A stretch of DNA of 64,000 nt from Lathyrus oleraceus (lineage: Eukaryota; Streptophyta; Magnoliopsida; Fabales; Fabaceae), in contig NC_066584.1 of assembly GCF_024323335.1 (NCBI RefSeq), positions 240,091,994 through 240,155,993 of the forward strand, in the 5' to 3' direction. Of this stretch, positions 1 to 11,751 are shown one piece after another. The position numbers and the translations under genes are program-made. Numbering within the stretch: position 1 is the stretch's first letter; the number at the start of each line of letters is the position of its first letter. The notes under the pieces were generated by a model. It saw only the letters and a program-made list of their open reading frames with translations. It did not search any database and was not told the DNA's origin.

Positions 1-2811
1 CGGCTTAGGCAAAAATGAGCGTCTCGGTGGATTGAAAACCTGAAAGGGCAATCCAGGCAAAAATTAGAGACATAAAACAGAAAATAATTTCCCGATAAGT
101 TGAGTACCCCACCTTGGGGTAACTTATACAAAAATTAGGGATTATGGCAAGTAATTGCATTCTGGTGATCTTCAGTGATTTTCGAGGACTTGTTTGAGCA
201 CCAGGGTTGACATCGGTTCATCTCCAACAGCGGTCAAAAGCACCGTGAATACCAAGATTTTGTAGAAGGATTAAGGATCATTTGTATTCAATATACCCCT
301 TTTCCATGTAAATTACCATTTTCAACTTTGTAAAATCTATGGAGTCTTGTCATTTACAGACTATCATTCTATTAAGTAAAGTTGAGCTTTTATCCAATTG
401 TTTCTATTCCTATTTACTTCAGCCAATAGTTTTAAAATTTTATTATGATCATTTTAAAATTAAATCTTTAAATCAAATCAAGTTTTCTTTAATATATAAA
501 AACGAGAAATTTTCCAAAGCAAGTAACAGTAATATCAACAACATTTTAGTGAAAGGCAAGTCCTTAAGTGTGAAGCATCTGAGGTTCCCCAAGCAGTAAC
601 TCTTCGGGTATCCCTAGTCATCAGTATTGATTCATTTCCTCAGTAGAGTGTTGTTATCCCCAGCTAGCAGATTCAGTTCCCCAGTGGAGTTTCTTTCTGT
701 TTCCCCAGCTGAGTTGGTTGATTCATATACTCTGTGGCGTATTGTTTTCTCTAGTGAAGTCGCCAAAATTTTTGTACATCCAAGTGGAGTTTCTTTCTCC
801 ACCCCCAACAGAGTTTCTACCTTCCCAGCGGAGTTCGTTTTTCTCAACAGGTAGATCGTCATCAGAAGATGTTTGATCTCTCCCCAGTAGGGTTGTCTCC
901 CATTTTATGGTGTTGACCTAAAATTCCCTACGGTTTGGATGTTTTTTTCCTCATCAGATCTCTTTCCCCAGCCAAGGTTGAGCCTTTGGGATGTTGATCT
1001 CTTTGTTCTCCAGCAGTTTGTCTCCATGGTTTTTATGGATTGACCGAGGATTGTACCAGTGATTCAATTTCTTTGCGACACCTCTGTATTCTCCGTGATC
1101 GTTTTGTTAGCATAATCACCATATATACATACACATATACATTCATATGGATTCATGATTTGCATATTTTGCATCTTCATATTTGATTTGTTTGATATTT
1201 TCATTCTCTATTATGGCGGTACTTTATCCCCATACCAAATCTAGTGTCTGTCCTCTTTCAATTGTAGAGTGTCAGCCCCTAAGCAGAAAAGACTTTAACC
1301 TTTCCCTATTTCCCCACTGAGTTTGTTTCCTCGTGGATGATTGTTATTTCAGTTTTCTCTCCAGCAAATTTTCTGGATGGAATTACTCCCCTTGAGTTAT
1401 GTCCTCATTGGGTTGAGTCTTGATTTACCATTTTCTTTCTAGCTCTTACCTAGATAGATATTTTGGTCCACTAAGAGTCTATTACCCAGTAACTGGTAAT
1501 ATTCTTCGTAGTTTGCAGTTTGTTACTTCTTGCCCAATACCCGAAAAAAGTACCATTTTTCTCCTCAGCAGTATCCCTAGTGGATCTATTCCTCGAAAAG
1601 TATATCCTTGATATGTTCATCCTAACCGGTGACGAATATCTTTTCTTCCCCCGCAGGAGTCTATCTTCTCTTCTTTGGTATTCTACCCAGTAAAAAGGTA
1701 GTTGTAATCCCTATTCTAGTTCCTCAGAGAGTAAACCCTTGATATGTTCATTTTAACTGATGACGGGTTTCCTTCTCCTTGTGGTCTTCTACCCAGTAAC
1801 CGTAGTTGTAAATCCTACTTTATCCCCTCGCAGAGTGAATCCTTGATATGTTCATCCTAATCGGTGACGGATTTTTCTCTCCGACGGTTTTCTATCCAGT
1901 TTTTCGATAGATGTAATTCCCCTTTTTGTTATTCAGTTGGTATATCCTTGATATGTTCATCCTAACCGATGACGGGTATCCTCATTGACAGCCCCAGGCA
2001 AATTAATCCTTGATATGTGCATTTTAATCGATGACGGATTTTCTTCCCTGTCGAGTTTATCCTTGATATGTTCATCCTAACCGATGACGGATACTCTCAC
2101 CTTTGGTCTTCTGCCCAGTAACTGTTAGATATAAACCCTATTTTCCTACAGTTTTCCCCAGCAAGGCTATTCTTATCCAGTAACCGGTAATGAATATTCT
2201 TTTTGGCTTTTCCTCAGCGAGTCATCCTTGATATGTTCATCTTAACCGGTGACGGATGTTCTCTCTGTCAGATCTTTATTATCTCCTTACCCAGTAACAT
2301 GTAGTAGGTAATAGATTTCTACTCCTCCTGTGTTGAAGTTTATTTCTTCCCCAGTTGAGTTGAGTGCGCATTTCCTTAGTGAAATCACTTTTCCCTGCAC
2401 GAGTCGAGTATTTCAGTTTTATCTTGACTTATTCGTATCCCCTGCAGATGTTGTTTTCCCGGCTGAGTCTTTCCATTTTATATGGAATCCCTTGAGTCCC
2501 CCAACAGTTTTAAGTCGTAGACTGGCCTACGCATAACTTCTCTTTTATCCCCTAGAGTATCTGTCTCCTCAGTGAGTTTTCCTTATGGAATGCATTGTGC
2601 TCCTGCGGACTTTCGGTCTCTCTGATTTCTTTTCCTTTATGGCAATATTTCGCCACGAAGCATTAACTTTTGCATTCCTATCATATGCATCGTGAGGTCT
2701 CTTAGGGACCAAAATTTCTTTCTCTATGTTGTTATTTAAGCCCATTCTACTGAGTCGAGCCAAAGATTCTAACCTTCACCTCCTCAGTTAGAATGTCCTT
2801 ATAGGGGCAAC
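1..2811 (+). mobile_element. Ogre-like element, 3' noncoding internal region
   Basis: There is no convincing coding sequence here; the short open frames lack recognisable domains. The stretch runs straight into a long terminal repeat at 2812, and a purine-rich tract (ATAGGGGCAA, 2801-2810) sits just before it, where a polypurine tract should be. Degenerate motifs of the form CCCCAGYNGAGTT recur at about 650-1010 and 2340-2470, and a decayed tandem array occupies 1485-2300. I read it as the untranslated 3' part of a Ty3/gypsy Ogre-like element whose gag-pol lies upstream of the window. The family assignment comes from the adjoining LTR, not from protein. Confidence 0.6.
1485..2300 (+). repeat. 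Decayed tandem array, about 104-bp unit with two alternating motifs
   Basis: Motif A (CCTTGATATGTTCAT, usually followed by YCTAACCGRTGACGG) starts at 1606, 1737, 1841, 1946, 2008, 2061 and 2226. Motif B (ACCCAGTAAC or close variants) has its core near 1485, 1686, 1792, 1895, 2114, 2176 and 2290. Several spacings are 103-106 bp, one is 53, and others are irregular. This suggests a unit of roughly 104 bp, perhaps built from two 52-bp halves, disrupted by indels. It lies in the noncoding part of the Ogre-like element. Confidence 0.7.
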
Positions 2812-5800
2812 TGTGAGACCCCAAATTTCACCCTAAGATCCCTCATGCATTTTCATCATAAGCATTAGCATTGGGATCACATCTTGGCATCCTCCTTACC
2901 CCTCTCTTGCATTGGGTTTGTTTTGAGAGAGATCACCAAGCATCTTGGTGATTATATCATACTTGTATTTTATCATTTCACTAACCAAAATACCAAAAAA
3001 TATGTCTTTGTATTTGTCTAACTCTTTTGTAGGAAGGGCATGATCTCATTGATTCATCAAGATCACATCTAGGGTTTGCGACCCTCATGAACAAAGAGCA
3101 CAATGAAGAATTCATTCAAAAATATTTATAAGCATCATATATGAGTCCCAATGTTCTTTACATGTTATATTGATCAAGTTTGCTTCAAGAGTTTGAGGGT
3201 GATTTGCCTTGGAAACCCTAGTTTGACTGGCTATCTTGAGTAACTTCTCCAACAAGCTATCTCACCAATTGATCAAATTTCTCAAGGGACACTTTACATA
3301 TCATCATCTTATGCATATATGATTTACCATGAGCCAAGAAAGTCACGAGAATTAGAAATTAGTAAGTTGGTTGATGGTGGTTGGCCAGATGAATTCATCT
3401 GATCAAAACTGGGTCTCCCTAGACCCTATCTCCTACAGTTTTCACCATATAAAACTGATTCCAAGAGAAAACTTACTCTAAATGACATTCCAAACAACTT
3501 TCATGTTGATACCTAGAGCTAGTTTTGCTTGGAAAATCATTTTCTATGTTGAAACATTATAGGTCATTTTGTCTAAACCCTATTTTGAAAGTCAACTTCC
3601 CAAGGCCATAACTTGCTCAATTTTTATGATATGAAATATTTCCAAGTTTCATAATCAAATTTAATGTGTCTACTTAAAATTTGATGTTTGGAGTGGGAGC
3701 TAATTCAACTTTTTTGAGCATGTGATATGAGGCTACATTATAGGTCACTTTTGACCTATACCATTGATCAAGTGATTTTTCCAAACTTCAAAAATGCATA
3801 ACTCTATTATTTAAAATCCAAATGTCATGAAATTGGTGACGATTTTGAAGGTATTTGATATAGATACAACTTTGATGAAGACACTTTTCTCATTTGAAGC
3901 TCCCATAAAAAGCTAAGTAAGCTGGAATGTTGAGACATATGGCTTGACACTTAAAATTCATGCATTTTGGATGAGAAATGCATAGGCTGCACATGGGTTA
4001 AAGAGGATGATATCATTGGCATGGATAAATCTTCAAGTGACAATGCACATGTACCTTGCATTCCAATCCATCTCCAAAGCATCTGATCATTCATTTGGAC
4101 TTTTAAACCATCATTCCTTGGGCCTATGCGCGCCCATGCAGCATGGCATCATCATTTTACCAAATTTGGAAAGTGGAAAGAGTGTGCAAATATCATTTGA
4201 TTTCTCTATAAATTGAGGCCCTTATGCTCAGAATTCACACACACATTGCGCCAGCTTTGAATCCCCATTGAAAACCCTTCATTCTAAGAGGATAACCCTG
4301 ATAAATTCATTTGAGTTTGAGCTTGAATCTCCATTGTTTTGGAATTCAATTCTCCAGGAGTCCATTGATTCTAAGCCTTTCCATTCCTCTCCTGCAAGTA
4401 ATTGAAGTGAAGCCAAGCACGATTCAGATCAAAATCTAGCAAGCTCAGACCTCCATTAAAGGTAATTTGCAAAAAATTTGAACTCGTCGATTCTCCTTGA
4501 TTCTTGCTCAATTCCATTGATTCTTGTGTTGTCTGAAGTCCTACCAATGTAGGCAAGAAGATTGAGTTGCTTTGAGGCCAAATCGAAGCAACTAAGATCA
4601 TGAACCTCATTTTTCAATTCCACATATCTCTCAATATAGTTGGAATTGGGAGAATTGGAGGTGATATTCGTGCTCAGTGATGTTTTCTCTTTAAAATCAT
4701 GTCCTTGTTTGGAATTTTGGTGATGGTTCATGTTGACCAGTCCGGTGAAGCTCATCGGAGAAGACAACCGGAGCTCTGGCTCCGGTGATGATGTGTCTTG
4801 AGTCTGAGCCATGGGATCCAACTTCCACGTTTTAATCTTAGGTGTTCCTTGTGAATACCACATTTGTAGCGCGTTTGACTAGGGCATTGGTGGAACGCGT
4901 GTTTTGGATCATCAGATCTGCCACCTTAATTAATGAGGGAGATCTGATGGTCCACGTATTTTAGCATTTTCTGAATTTCCCTTTAATTCCATTTCTTTCA
5001 CTAATTCATAATAAATTTAATATTGATCCAAAAAATATGGGACTTTCAAAAAAAAATCAAATATTTTTCTATTTCATATTCTAAATTAAAATTATTTTTT
5101 AGATCATTATTAATATTTTTCATGAATTAATTGATTTTTCATTTGTTTTTAATTGTTTAAAAATATTTTTAAGTGTCCAAAAATTATGAAATTTTTTCTC
5201 CAAGGTCCTTTGACCTTGTTTGAACTATGATAAATCTCATGGCCATTTATTTGGTGTTTTGATGAGATTTTAGGATTTGGACAAAACATATTTAAATTTA
5301 ATGCATTATTTTACTATTTTTAATTGAATAAATGTCATTTAAATTGTGTTGACCATTTGTATTGACTTAATTGAGTTTCTCATTTGTTGTTGGGCCTTGG
5401 TCAAGGTTGATTTGACTTTGTCAAGTTAATATTATTGGATTTAGGGGATTGATGGAATGTACATTTCATCTCCCAAAATGAATGAATAATATTAAATTGG
5501 TAAAAATCCTCCTTTGACCAATTTGTGATCTCATTCATCCCTTTCCCTCTTCATATAATTCCCCTTCTTCATTCATTCATTTTCATTTGGCTAATGACAT
5601 CTCAAAGTCCTAATGCTAGTTGATTGAAAGATTAACATGAGTATGAGTGAGATTAGACCACACCTTTTGCATATTTTTGTGTGTGGTATGTTTAATGAGC
5701 ATAGTTCTCAATACTATGTCTCCAACATGCATTAACACCAAAGTCTATTTCCCGGCCTCAAATAGTTGTGACTTCTACATAAGTCCAATTACGATTGCTT

Positions 5801-7400
5801 AACATAGCGCTAAATTTGTGACATAAAAGGCATAAGCATTCTAGTTAGTGAGATTGTAAGTATCCCCTCTTCCATGGTATTATATGGAAACTTGGCTTTC
5901 TTTCCTTCATTTGGAAGATGTTTTGGTTCAAGGATCCATGCTTGTGGCAAGTGGGTTGAGTGTTCTCCAAAGAATGTCTTGAAATAAAAAACAAAACAAA
6001 ACAAACTACTAAGTTACTAACTATTAACTTTTAACTTCAAGCTTTTACTTTAAGGCAATTTACTTTTAGCACTTCATTTCATTTGCCATTATACATATCA
6101 TTCTAATTGTTTATGTTTATGTAATTTTTACTTTGTCCATTTGGACCATATTGTGTGATATATTTTGTTTTGTGCCACTTTGTTTGCTTGTTTGATCTTT
6201 GATCATTAATGCACATAATAATAACAAAAACCCTAAAAGACTTTTGAGTGGACTGTTGGTTTGATCTTGCCCAATTGGACTTAGAAATTAGGCAACATTC
6301 CTTTGCTAGTTGACTTGGCCAATTCCAATTTGTGAAGAACCAAATGCTTGTAATTTGAAGTTCATCTGATACATCATTCAAAATCTCTCTAGTTCATCTA
6401 CAACATTGATCATTATGAAGTTGTTATGTTGAACCTGTGACTTATGGAATTCATCTGTTACATGAGCTATTTTGAAGAAGATCATTGAAGTGGATAAACT
6501 TGGATGAGGCCATCTTTATTTGATGCCTTGCTCTTCAAGATAATATAATTGTGCATTTGTATGTTGCTTGATTCTAAAAAAGTCCAAGGGAATTCTGGGT
6601 TTCTATTGACATACTTGTCTATTGGATTATTCCCATTTGATTAAATCTTTTCAACTTTAAACTTTTAAATTTTGTGCATAGGGTAGTCTCTTCATCTTCT
6701 CCCCATTTCTTTAATTTCAAAATCTCTCCCTCCATTTTCAAAATATTCTTTGTGTGAACTATTTTTGTTCTAAACTTTGACCACTTTTGTAAAAAAGGAT
6801 AGAAACTTTGGCCTTATGCCATTGCATTTTCAAACTTATTTTCTTAAATCAAGCTTAGGAATAAACTTAACTATACTTGACTTAGATTTTCAAAAAAAAA
6901 AAGAACTAACTCATTCAAACCATTTTAGGCCTTTGTGCCTTTCAAACTTAAAATTTGTTAAAACCAACACACTCATTTTGAAATTTATAGCACGAACTAC
7001 GAGATTTTGATCCCTCATTTTTATGTTGGTACGTAGGCACAAGACCGAAGGTCTTGTCAACACAAAAATATAATTAATAAATTCTTCTCTCATCCCCCCA
7101 TTCTATTTGTTTGTAAACATCACTTTGTACAAAATACATATGTATACAAAAAGAGCTCCCTAGGAGTACCTAGGACACTTTGGGTGCTAACACCTTCCCT
7201 CTGTGTAACCAACCCTCTTACCTGCGATCTCTGATTTTTATTAGTTTTTATTTGAAAACTTCTTACTATTTGGGTTTTGTTCGTACTTTTTCCCTTTTCC
7301 CTTGGAAAAAATAAAAGCGCGATGGCGACTCTTGTTAATTGATCTCTAGCTTGCCAATAGCTTGATGATCATGAATTTCCCGTTAAAGTATCCTGTCTCA
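2812..7400 (+). mobile_element. Ogre-like LTR (3' LTR of the element at 1-2811)
   Basis: It begins TGTGAGACCCCAAATTT, closely like the starts of the LTRs at 11752 and (reverse) 44186. Near its 3' end it shares a block with both: CTCCCTAGGAGTACCTAGG at about 7156, the CGAACTACGAG...GGTACGTAGGC region around 6995-7040, and GATGGCGACTC at 7321. I place the 3' end at 7400 (CCTGTCTCA) because in-frame copia pol sequence seems to resume directly after it; 7420 is an alternative. No coding potential is visible. Length is about 4.6 kb, typical of the very long Ogre LTRs. The matching 5' LTR and target duplication lie outside the window. Confidence 0.75.
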
Positions 7401-8837
7401 GAATCAATTTCATAACCACATCGAGTAATTGGTACTAAATGGGTGTTTAGGAGCAAGTTAGACGAAAATGGAGTTATAACTCGCAACAAGGCTCGCCTTG
7501 TTGCTCAAGGGTATAACCAAGAGGAAGACATCGACTATGAGGAGACTTATGCTCCGGTCGTCCGACTCGAGGCTATACGCATTTTTCTTGCCTATGCTTG
7601 TTCTTAAAACTTCAAATTATTTCAAATGGATGTTAAGAGCATTTTTCTAAACGGATACATTAATGAATAGGTCTATGTATCTCAACCTCCCGGTTTTGAA
7701 AACTATGAGCATCCTAACTATGTTTATAAGCTTAAGCGTGCTTTATACGGTCTCAAACAAGCCCCTAGGGCTTAGTATGAGGGTCTTAGCAAGTTTCTAC
7801 TAGAACAAGGATTCTCAAGAGGTAAGGTTGATACAACCCTTTTTATTAAGTGTCAAGGAAAACACTCTATTTTAGTTCAAGTTTATGTAGATGACATTAT
7901 TTTTGAATCTACTAACATGAATTTGGTCAAGGAACTCTCTAAGTTGACGCATGGAGAATTTGAAATGAGCATGATGGGGGAGTTGAATTACTTCCTCGGA
8001 CTTCAAATCAAGCAACTTGAAGAAGGAACTTCTGTGAGCCAAAGGAAGTACTGCAATGAGTTACTCAAACACTTTGATATGGCAAACTCCAAAGTAATCG
8101 ACTCTCTAATGCCTACTGCGGTAAATATGGATCGAGATGAAAATGGTAAGGCCATACATATAAAAAGTTATAGAGGTATGATAGGTTCCCTTCTCTATCT
8201 TACCGTATCTCATCCAGATATTATGTTTAGTGTTTGTATGTGTGCTAGGTATCAATCATGTCCCAAAGGATCACACTTAAAGGTCGTCAGGCGCATACTT
8301 AGATACCTCTGTGGTACTTCAAAGTATTGGCTTTGGTTTCCTAAGGGAAGTGATTGTTCTTTGGTTGGCTACTTTGATTCCGACTTTGCTTGTTGCAAAT
8401 CGGATAGGAAAAGAACTAGTGGTACTTGTCATTTTTATTCAAATTCCTTAGTGAGTTGGCACATCAAAAAGAAAGTTTCCATTGCTTTGTCAATAGCCAA
8501 GGCGGAATACGTTACAGCCAGTTGTTGTTGTGCCCAAATCTTGTGGCTCAATCAACAATTACTCGATTTCAATGTTCAACTTGAACATATTCCCATTTTG
8601 TGTGACAATACAAGCGCCATTAATATAACCAAAAATCCTATACTACATTCACGCACTAAACATATTGAAATTTTGCATCACTTCCTTAGGGATCATGTTG
8701 AGAAATGTGATATCGTTTTTGACCACGTTGATAGCAAAAATTAACTTGCGGATATTTTCACAAAACCACTTGTGACAAAACCTTTCTTCCACATCCGTAG
8801 GGAACTTGATGTTCTCGATATCTCAGATTGCTTTTAA
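7401..8837 (+). pseudogene. Ty1/copia (SIRE-type) pol fragment: reverse transcriptase and RNase H
   Basis: One reading frame runs from the Ogre LTR to the TAA at 8835-8837. It contains the RT start (IGTKWVF, 7428), the catalytic YVDDI (about 7890), FLGLQI, and RNase H with the DSDFA, AEY and LCDN acid positions. In-frame stops lie at 7413, 7605, 7668, 7773 and 8742, but there is no frameshift over 1.4 kb, so decay is by point mutation. Gag, protease, integrase and the front of RT are missing; the Ogre LTR sits where they should join. I infer that the Ogre element inserted into this pol gene, so the 5' half should lie upstream of the window. It is nonfunctional. Confidence 0.92.
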
Positions 8838-9530
8838 ATTTATATATGATGTTTTCTCTATATCTATGCTTGTTTATTCTTTAATTAATCACATTGATAA
8901 ATGCGAGCTATGTGAGGGCATTCATCGTTTATCGTCATTGGGGGTAATATCGTTATTATCTATTTGAACTATCTTGATCATTTATATCTGTATGTACTTG
9001 TTCTATATAATGCACTTTCTTGATGTTTATTTTATGGGTTGGTCTAATCTTAATCCATTTCTATGTTTGAAATATGTGTAAACTTGCTTAGGAATCATAT
9101 TTAACATGCATTCACCATTAGGACCATTGTTGCATTTCATGTTTGCATGTTATTGTGTTTAGTTTATTTGTCCTGGAACTTATGTTGAACAAATTTGGCT
9201 ATGTAGTGTACTAAATTTCTTTTTCTAGTTTCGTATCTTATTTATGATTATATTTCTTACATTAACTTCATTTTATGTGAATGGTTGTTGATGTTAATCT
9301 GTTGCAAAGTGGTTGATTACGTGTTTATGAATATATTTTGATTCCGGTTGACCTTGTCCTTGTCTCTTTTTGATGTTGTCAAAGGGGTGGAAGCAATGGA
9401 AACACATCTTATGATTATGATAGCAGATGTTTTTCAAAGGAATGCATAAAATCAGGGGGATGATGTCTATCAAAGTACACGATATATGAAAGATTGTGCC
9501 ATGGTTTGCCATTATAAAAAAAGGGGAGTA
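8838..9530 (+). mobile_element. Copia 3' noncoding region with polypurine tract
   Basis: This AT-rich stretch between the end of pol and the 3' LTR shows no domain-bearing open frame. A run of A then GGGGAG at about 9516-9529, immediately before the LTR, is the polypurine tract used to prime plus-strand DNA. No envelope-like frame, which some SIRE elements carry here, is recognisable. Confidence 0.7.
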
Positions 9531-9876
9531 TGTGAGGGCAAAGGTTCTTAGTCCGTGTTTTAATGATGCCAAACCTTTTAGTAGCTCCTATTGTGTACTT
9601 TGGACAGTGTCATCATATCGTAGAATGCATTCATTCTTTAACATGCTCAAAGTAACAATTCAACGTGTCTATGCATATAGGAGCATCTCACATATGTCAA
9701 TATTTCACTTGATCATTATTGGTACCTTAGATCCATAAGAGAATGGTTTGGATTTACCAAAATACATCTTAAAAACTCATTTTTGACCATTTAAAATCTT
9801 TGAGTCGACTCATGCTTTGGAGTGATCGACTCATTCATGCATGTCATTTTCTTTGTAACTCACGGGTCTGATCAGG

Positions 9877-10155
9877 TCGAGTCATAGGTCGACTCATTTA
9901 TGGGAAAACAAGATGAGTCGACTCATCACCCTGTTGCAGTTGACTCATAACCTGTATTATTTGAATTGTGTTGCTGCGGGTCTGAATAGGTCGAGTCCCC
10001 ATTGTGATCAGATCGAGTCATAGGTTGACTCATTTTTGAAAAAACAAGATGAGTCGACTCATCACCCTGTTGCAGTCGACTCATAACCTATTTTATTTAA
10101 GTTGTATTGATGCGGGTCTGAACAGGTTGAGTCCCTAGTGTGAACAGGTCGAGTG
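9877..10155 (+). repeat. 136-bp tandem duplication with GTCGACTCAT palindromes in the copia LTR
   Basis: Two copies of a unit start about 136 bp apart (GTCATAGGTCGACTCAT at 9881 and its partner at 10017), plus a partial third. Each has GATGAGTCGACTCATC, a perfect 16-bp palindrome, and variants such as GTCGAGTC. Their placement upstream of the microsatellite suggests U3. Whether the palindromes bind a transcription factor is unknown. Confidence 0.75.
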
Positions 10156-10228
10156 GTCGCTGATTTCACTCATTTTTCTGTTGTGTATTTTTGCTATAAG
10201 TTATGTTGTGTTTTACACTTGGTCCATA

Positions 10229-10335
<107 letters not shown>

Positions 10336-11483
10336 TAAAGTTCCTCTTCATCTTCATTCTTCATTGCATGTTTCAACAACTACACATAACAATTTTTGTT
10401 AATCATAGTGCATTGTTGTGGTTATAACGTCCAAATAGGATTGTGTATCTTGGTTTGGGTAGAGGCTTTTAGTGGGTTTTTTTTGAATAAAATCTTAGGG
10501 TTTTGTCCTCCAAGATTTATGGGTTTTTGCACAAATCTTTGCTTCATAGATTCAGCCGAGTGAAAGGTTTGAAGAACGATGGGTTCATTCGAATGAGTAA
10601 CGGTAACCGGAGGATTGTGAAGAAAGGTTTGGGTTCAAGCGTGCCACGATCGAAATCAGTTGAGTTAGAGTTTTGGAGAACTTGAATTTCTTGCAATAAG
10701 GTAGCTACAATAGGTGGTTGATTCAGAACGTTTGAAGCACTTGGTTCAACTAGAACCAAGGGGAGAGAAGTGAATAAGATCTACAACAACACTTAGGTTT
10801 GCTTGGTGGTGATTATTTCTTCTCTTGTATAAACTTTGTAATTGATGATAAATATCTCAATTCTAGTTTTAGAATTAGGGGCAAACGTACCCGAAGCAAG
10901 GACGAAATGGGAATTTCTTAAATAAATTTGGTGTTGTTCTATCTTTCTCTAACTCTTTAATTTCTGCATAAATTAAATCTTGGAAACTAATTGGTAACTT
11001 CATCTCGCTTAATTGTTGTGCATTAAAGTTGTTTGATAAATTGCTGCCATCACTTTGGTTGTAACTAAGGAAAATTTTGCACAATAAATTCTAGTGAAAT
11101 TAAGACTTGGTGTAGTGTGCACACCAAGTGTTTGCTAAAATTAACTTCACACAAGTTTATCAATATTTTGCTTGTTTTCTCATTGTTTTAATTCATCATT
11201 GGTGGTAGTTATATCAAGGATTTGTGTATTTGATCGATTGATTAAGATTGTTGTTGATTAGCTTTATCTTAGTCATTCCATTAGGTTTCACGCATATCTG
11301 ATCTTTCCAGTAACAGATCATTTAGACGATCGTGGTCTAAGGAGCTTTTGTAACCTTTAAAAACAATTTTAAAAAGTGCCAAATTTTTAAATACGTGATC
11401 TATTCAACCCTGACCCCTTCTAGATCGGTACTATCGTATAACAATAGCATCCTAAAAACAAAAACAACATCTAAAATACATTA

Positions 11484-11751
11484 TCATAGTTCAGCAAAAT
11501 ACAACAGACAACATTCTAATGATTTTTTTCTCTTTATATGCAGCTTATACATGGTCCTTCTTGGTGGTTGAAAAGCTATTGTTGGTCCTTGAAATGTTAT
11601 AGTGTCTATACTTGGTGATACCCTTGTTTGGAGTGCAGGGGTTGGTCCCTGAAATGTTGCAGTGCCTCTTCTTGGTGATACCCTTGTTTGGAATGTAGGG
11701 GTTGGTTGTGTTTAGTCTTATGCAACTTGGTTTTGGTTTCTTCTTGGTGAT
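11484..11751 (-). pseudogene. MULE transposase, C-terminal tail (piece 3 of 3)
   Basis: Read on the minus strand, this continues the open frame of the MULE piece that ends at 16754, with the Ogre-like solo LTR in between. It encodes a repetitive tail: QTRVSP occurs twice and FQGPT twice, then FQPPRRTMYKL and a basic KRKK before a TGA at 11484-11486. Related LQTRLSLGR segments lie on the other side of the LTR. In-frame stops occur near the LTR junction. The tail lies C-terminal to the zinc knuckle, as in plant MULE transposases, where this region is poorly conserved. The copia LTR at 11443 sits about 40 bp past the stop. Confidence 0.75.

Noticed and set aside
1606..2240. Regular repeat with spacers that might suggest a CRISPR array
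   Set aside because: Spacing is irregular, spacers are related to each other, and the host is a plant; this is element-internal tandem repeat.
2569..2763. 64-codon minus-strand open frame just before the first Ogre-like LTR
   Set aside because: No domain, no neighbours in frame, and it lies in repeat-bearing noncoding DNA of the element.
4456..4863. 135-codon minus-strand frame (and similar ones at 13131-13934) inside Ogre-like LTRs
   Set aside because: They lie within LTRs, are not shared between the LTR copies and show no domain; chance frames.
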